A stretch of DNA of 6,730 nt from Acidimicrobiales bacterium (lineage in GTDB: Bacteria; Actinomycetota; Acidimicrobiia; Acidimicrobiales; Palsa-688). Made by a program: the position numbers and the translations under genes. Where the stretch lies: the NCBI GenBank assembly GCA_019241495.1, contig JAFAWZ010000132.1, forward strand, positions 1 through 6,730, given 5' to 3'. The notes under the pieces are model-generated. The model searched no databases. It had not been told where the DNA came from and saw nothing but the letters and a program-made list of their open reading frames with translations. This document shows, piece after piece, positions 4,730 to 6,730 of this stretch (position 1 is its first letter; each line of letters opens with the position of its first letter).

Positions 4730-6327
4730 GCCGGGCGGTCCCGAACCAGCGTTTTCCGGAGTTGCGCCTTGGCGACCTTGTTCAGCGTGGACCGGGGCAG
4801 CTCATCTACTATCCGCACCTCACGGGGCACCTTGAAGTCAGCCAGCTTCTGCCGGCAGGCTTGGAGGACCTCCTCGGCCAGAGTCTCTCGGTCGTCCGTG
4901 GCGATCACGAATGCGACCGGGACCTCGCCCAGCATGTCGTCGGGCCCGGCGACCACTGCTACCTCGCCCACCCCGGCGACGGTGATGACGATGGTCTCGA
5001 TCTCGGACGCCGCGACGTTCTCGCCTCCTACCTTGAGCATGTCCTTGGCCCGGTCGGAGAACGTGATGCTCCCATCCGTGTTCACCGTCACGAGGTCGCC
5101 CGTGGTCAGCCACCCGTTCTCGTCGACCGCGGCCCGCGTGGCGTCCTCGTCGTGAAGGTAGCCAGCGAAGATCGACAGCCCTGGGATCCCCCGGAGGAAC
5201 AGCTCCCCCGTCTCGTCCGGCTCGACCGGACTCCCATCTGGTCGCAGCACCGCCACCTCGTACTCCGGAGCCGGGCGGCCGCAGCTGAAGGTCCGCCCAG
5301 GTGTGTACACGTCGTCGACGATGCCGTGGGTCACGGTCTCGGTCATGCCCCACCATCCGATGGTCTTGACCCCGAACAGCCTGTCCTGAGGCGGTGCCCC
5401 TACCCCGTTACCCCACAGGCGATAGTGGTGCTCGGTTGGGATTTCGAGGTTCTGCAGAGCTCGCACGCAGAAGTGGACCACGGAGGTCCACGTGCAGCGG
5501 TTCCTCAATGAAACGTCCCAGAACCTCGAAGCGGAGAACTTCGGTTGCACGACCATGGTCGCGCCGGCCCACAACGACGCCAACACCGAGTACGACTGGG
5601 CGTTGGTGTGGAACATGGGGAGGTGCACGAGATGCACGTCATCGGGCCGGAGGGTTTCGTGGCTGGCGCTGATCCGGCCCCCCCACAAGCAATTGGCGTG
5701 GGTCCACACGACGGCCTTGGGCCGTGAGGTCGTCCCTGATGTGTACTGGATGCTGGCCGGATCGAACGGGTCTATCTCCACCGGCCGAAGCTCGGAGGCG
5801 TCGCCCGAGAGGGCCGCGAAGGTGTCGGCGCGGGCCGGGCCGGACCCGGACGGGGCGGCGGCTCCGGCGTTGGTCTCGGTAACCGCCATCCATTTGAGCT
5901 GAGGCGCGGCCCGGTCGATCAGGGCGGCGAACGAGGGCTGAGTGATGGCGGCGACCGCCCCGGAATGCTCGGCGTAATACGCGACCTCGTCGTGAGCCGA
6001 TCGGGTGTTGAGGCAGACCGGTACGGCCCCGATCCTCGTCAGTGCGAACCACGACAGCAGGAACTCAGGAGAATTGTCCATCAAGAGCAGTACCCGGTCG
6101 CCCTTGCCGATTCCCCTCCGCTGCAGCCCGGCCGCCAACCCCCGGGTCTGCTCGGTGAAGCCGGCGTAGTCCAGTGTGGCCTGCGGTCCTTCGAACGGCT
6201 CCCAGACTACGAACGGGTGCCGGCTGCGCTCTTCGGCACGGAGATCGAGCAGCCAGGGCAGGCTTCGACCACCCGCCAAGGTCGTATGAGGCGACCTCAT
6301 CGCCGGAACAAGAGTGTCAACCGCCAT
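4726..6327 (-). CDS. AMP-forming acyl-CoA synthetase, CaiC-like
   Basis: This is a complete 533-residue ANL-superfamily ligase of usual length that makes acyl-CoA from a carboxylate, ATP and CoA via an acyl-adenylate. The phosphate-binding loop A3 is YTSGTTSRPK (195-204). HLPMFHTNAQ (235-244) is the A4 region, and WWGMTET (325-331) is A5 with the adenine/acyl pocket. GWLTTGD (405-411) is A7 with D411 for ribose. FSDRAKDMLKVGGENV (423-438) is the hinge A8 region. The C-terminal catalytic lysine is probably K517 in LPRSTLNKVAK (510-520), with Asn where Gly is common. The SGTTSRPK loop and FHTNAQ segment suggest the carnitine/crotonobetaine-CoA ligase (CaiC)-like subgroup, but the substrate is not implied. 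The ATG at 6327 directly follows the upstream crotonase stop (TAAATG), with GGAAG seven bases before it inside the crotonase end. It overlaps amidohydrolase B by four bases. It is the only acid-activating enzyme visible here, so it probably opens the CoA part of the pathway. Confidence 0.95.
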   Translation of the reverse strand: MAVDTLVPAMRSPHTTLAGGRSLPWLLDLRAEERSRHPFVVWEPFEGPQATLDYAGFTEQTRGLAAGLQRRGIGKGDRVLLLMDNSPEFLLSWFALTRIGAVPVCLNTRSAHDEVAYYAEHSGAVAAITQPSFAALIDRAAPQLKWMAVTETNAGAAAPSGSGPARADTFAALSGDASELRPVEIDPFDPASIQYTSGTTSRPKAVVWTHANCLWGGRISASHETLRPDDVHLVHLPMFHTNAQSYSVLASLWAGATMVVQPKFSASRFWDVSLRNRCTWTSVVHFCVRALQNLEIPTEHHYRLWGNGVGAPPQDRLFGVKTIGWWGMTETVTHGIVDDVYTPGRTFSCGRPAPEYEVAVLRPDGSPVEPDETGELFLRGIPGLSIFAGYLHDEDATRAAVDENGWLTTGDLVTVNTDGSITFSDRAKDMLKVGGENVAASEIETIVITVAGVGEVAVVAGPDDMLGEVPVAFVIATDDRETLAEEVLQACRQKLADFKVPREVRIVDELPRSTLNKVAKAQLRKTLVRDRPA

Positions 6328-6730
6328 TTATCGACTTCCTTTCCTCATCCCTTCGCGCCACTTCTGGCCCCATTCCTTGCCAGAATCAGACAGGCCGACC
6401 AACACGAAGTCGCGTCGGTTCTGCTCCCATTCTTCGGTCTTGACACTGGCCCGGTTCAGGACCCGGCGGTCCGCAGCCGGGGCCGGCAAGGGGAACTTGG
6501 CTATCTCCTCTCCCAGCCGGACGGCCTCGTCGACGTCGGTGCCCTTCGGCACCACCTTGCTGACCAGCCCGAGCGCATCGGCCTCTTTCACATCGATGGC
6601 GCGCCCGGTGTAACTGAGCTCGGCTGCCTTCCAGCGACCCGCGGCGCGGGCGATGAACGCGGTGGCGTGGGCCGGGAAGAGCCCGAGATTGATCTCGGCC
6701 AACGCGAACTGGGCCGTCTCGTCGGCCACG
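6328..6730 (-). CDS. Enoyl-CoA hydratase/isomerase family protein, C-terminal part (partial)
   Basis: The last 134 codons of a second crotonase enter from the right edge. The GTG near 6729 is an internal valine, not a start. The visible part opens with ADETAQFALAEINLGLFPA, which is the strand carrying the second catalytic glutamate of the family (the E of ALAEINLG). That suggests a hydratase-competent active site. It continues with the usual 'TGRAIDVKEADALGLVSKVVP' segment and a helical C-terminus ending WGQKWREGMRKGSR, somewhat longer and more basic than in the plus-strand crotonase. Roughly the first half, with both oxyanion-hole segments, lies outside the window. Its TAA (6330-6328) directly precedes the ligase ATG with no gap, so the two are almost certainly co-transcribed and probably translationally coupled. 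Confidence 0.88.
   Translation of the reverse strand, partial: VADETAQFALAEINLGLFPAHATAFIARAAGRWKAAELSYTGRAIDVKEADALGLVSKVVPKGTDVDEAVRLGEEIAKFPLPAPAADRRVLNRASVKTEEWEQNRRDFVLVGLSDSGKEWGQKWREGMRKGSR

Noticed and set aside
4541..5155. 204-codon plus-strand frame opposite amidohydrolase B and the ligase
   Set aside because: It crosses the junction of two well-supported minus-strand genes, and its Ser/Thr/Arg-rich translation is typical of a shadow frame.

Overview
The window is GC-rich and densely coding. Genes are tightly packed, GTG and TTG starts occur, and the enzyme families are typical of actinobacterial secondary catabolism (luciferase-like flavin monooxygenase, crotonases, amidohydrolase-2 proteins, AMP-forming acyl-CoA ligase). 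This suggests a chromosomal segment of a high-GC actinomycete-like bacterium, perhaps environmental. That assignment is inferred from gene content and composition; the window has no rRNA or other marker gene. I see no phage, IS, integrase, tRNA or CRISPR.

Layout. At the left edge are the first nine codons of a divergent minus-strand gene (1-28). A roughly 160-base divergent control region follows, with a palindrome at 101-121 and a possible promoter at 101-129. The plus-strand arm is amidohydrolase A (192-1331), a luciferase-like/limonene-monooxygenase-like flavin enzyme (1415-2605), and an enoyl-CoA hydratase/isomerase (2633-3472). This arm meets a small minus-strand gene (3459-3725) encoding an 88-residue NifU C-terminal-like protein with a CxxC motif. 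The two genes overlap tail to tail by 14 bases, and a perfect 13-bp hairpin starts right after the hydratase stop. Bases 3726-3880 are non-coding and hold four copies of a TTGTGACGCG element, two direct and two inverted. The minus-strand arm, in transcription order, is a crotonase cut by the right edge (6730-6328), a CaiC-like acyl-CoA synthetase (6327-4726), and amidohydrolase B (4729-3881). These three genes are fused by a zero-base junction and a 4-base overlap.

How the genes may work together. The ligase would activate a carboxylic acid to its CoA thioester. The crotonases would hydrate, isomerise or hydrolyse acyl-CoA intermediates. The flavin monooxygenase would oxygenate a hydrophobic, perhaps terpenoid or alicyclic, substrate. 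The metal-dependent amidohydrolase-fold proteins could decarboxylate, hydrate or hydrolyse ring-derived acids. The set reads as part of a catabolic cluster for a cyclic or branched carboxylate. The substrate cannot be read from sequence, and the cluster clearly continues past both edges. The NifU-like protein does not obviously belong to this chemistry, unless an Fe-S enzyme (for example a Rieske oxygenase) lies nearby outside the window.

The most unusual items are the small NifU-like gene between the convergent arms, the TTGTGACGCG repeat cluster beside it, the hairpin in the convergent overlap, and a seven-codon leader ORF that may drive translation of the monooxygenase.
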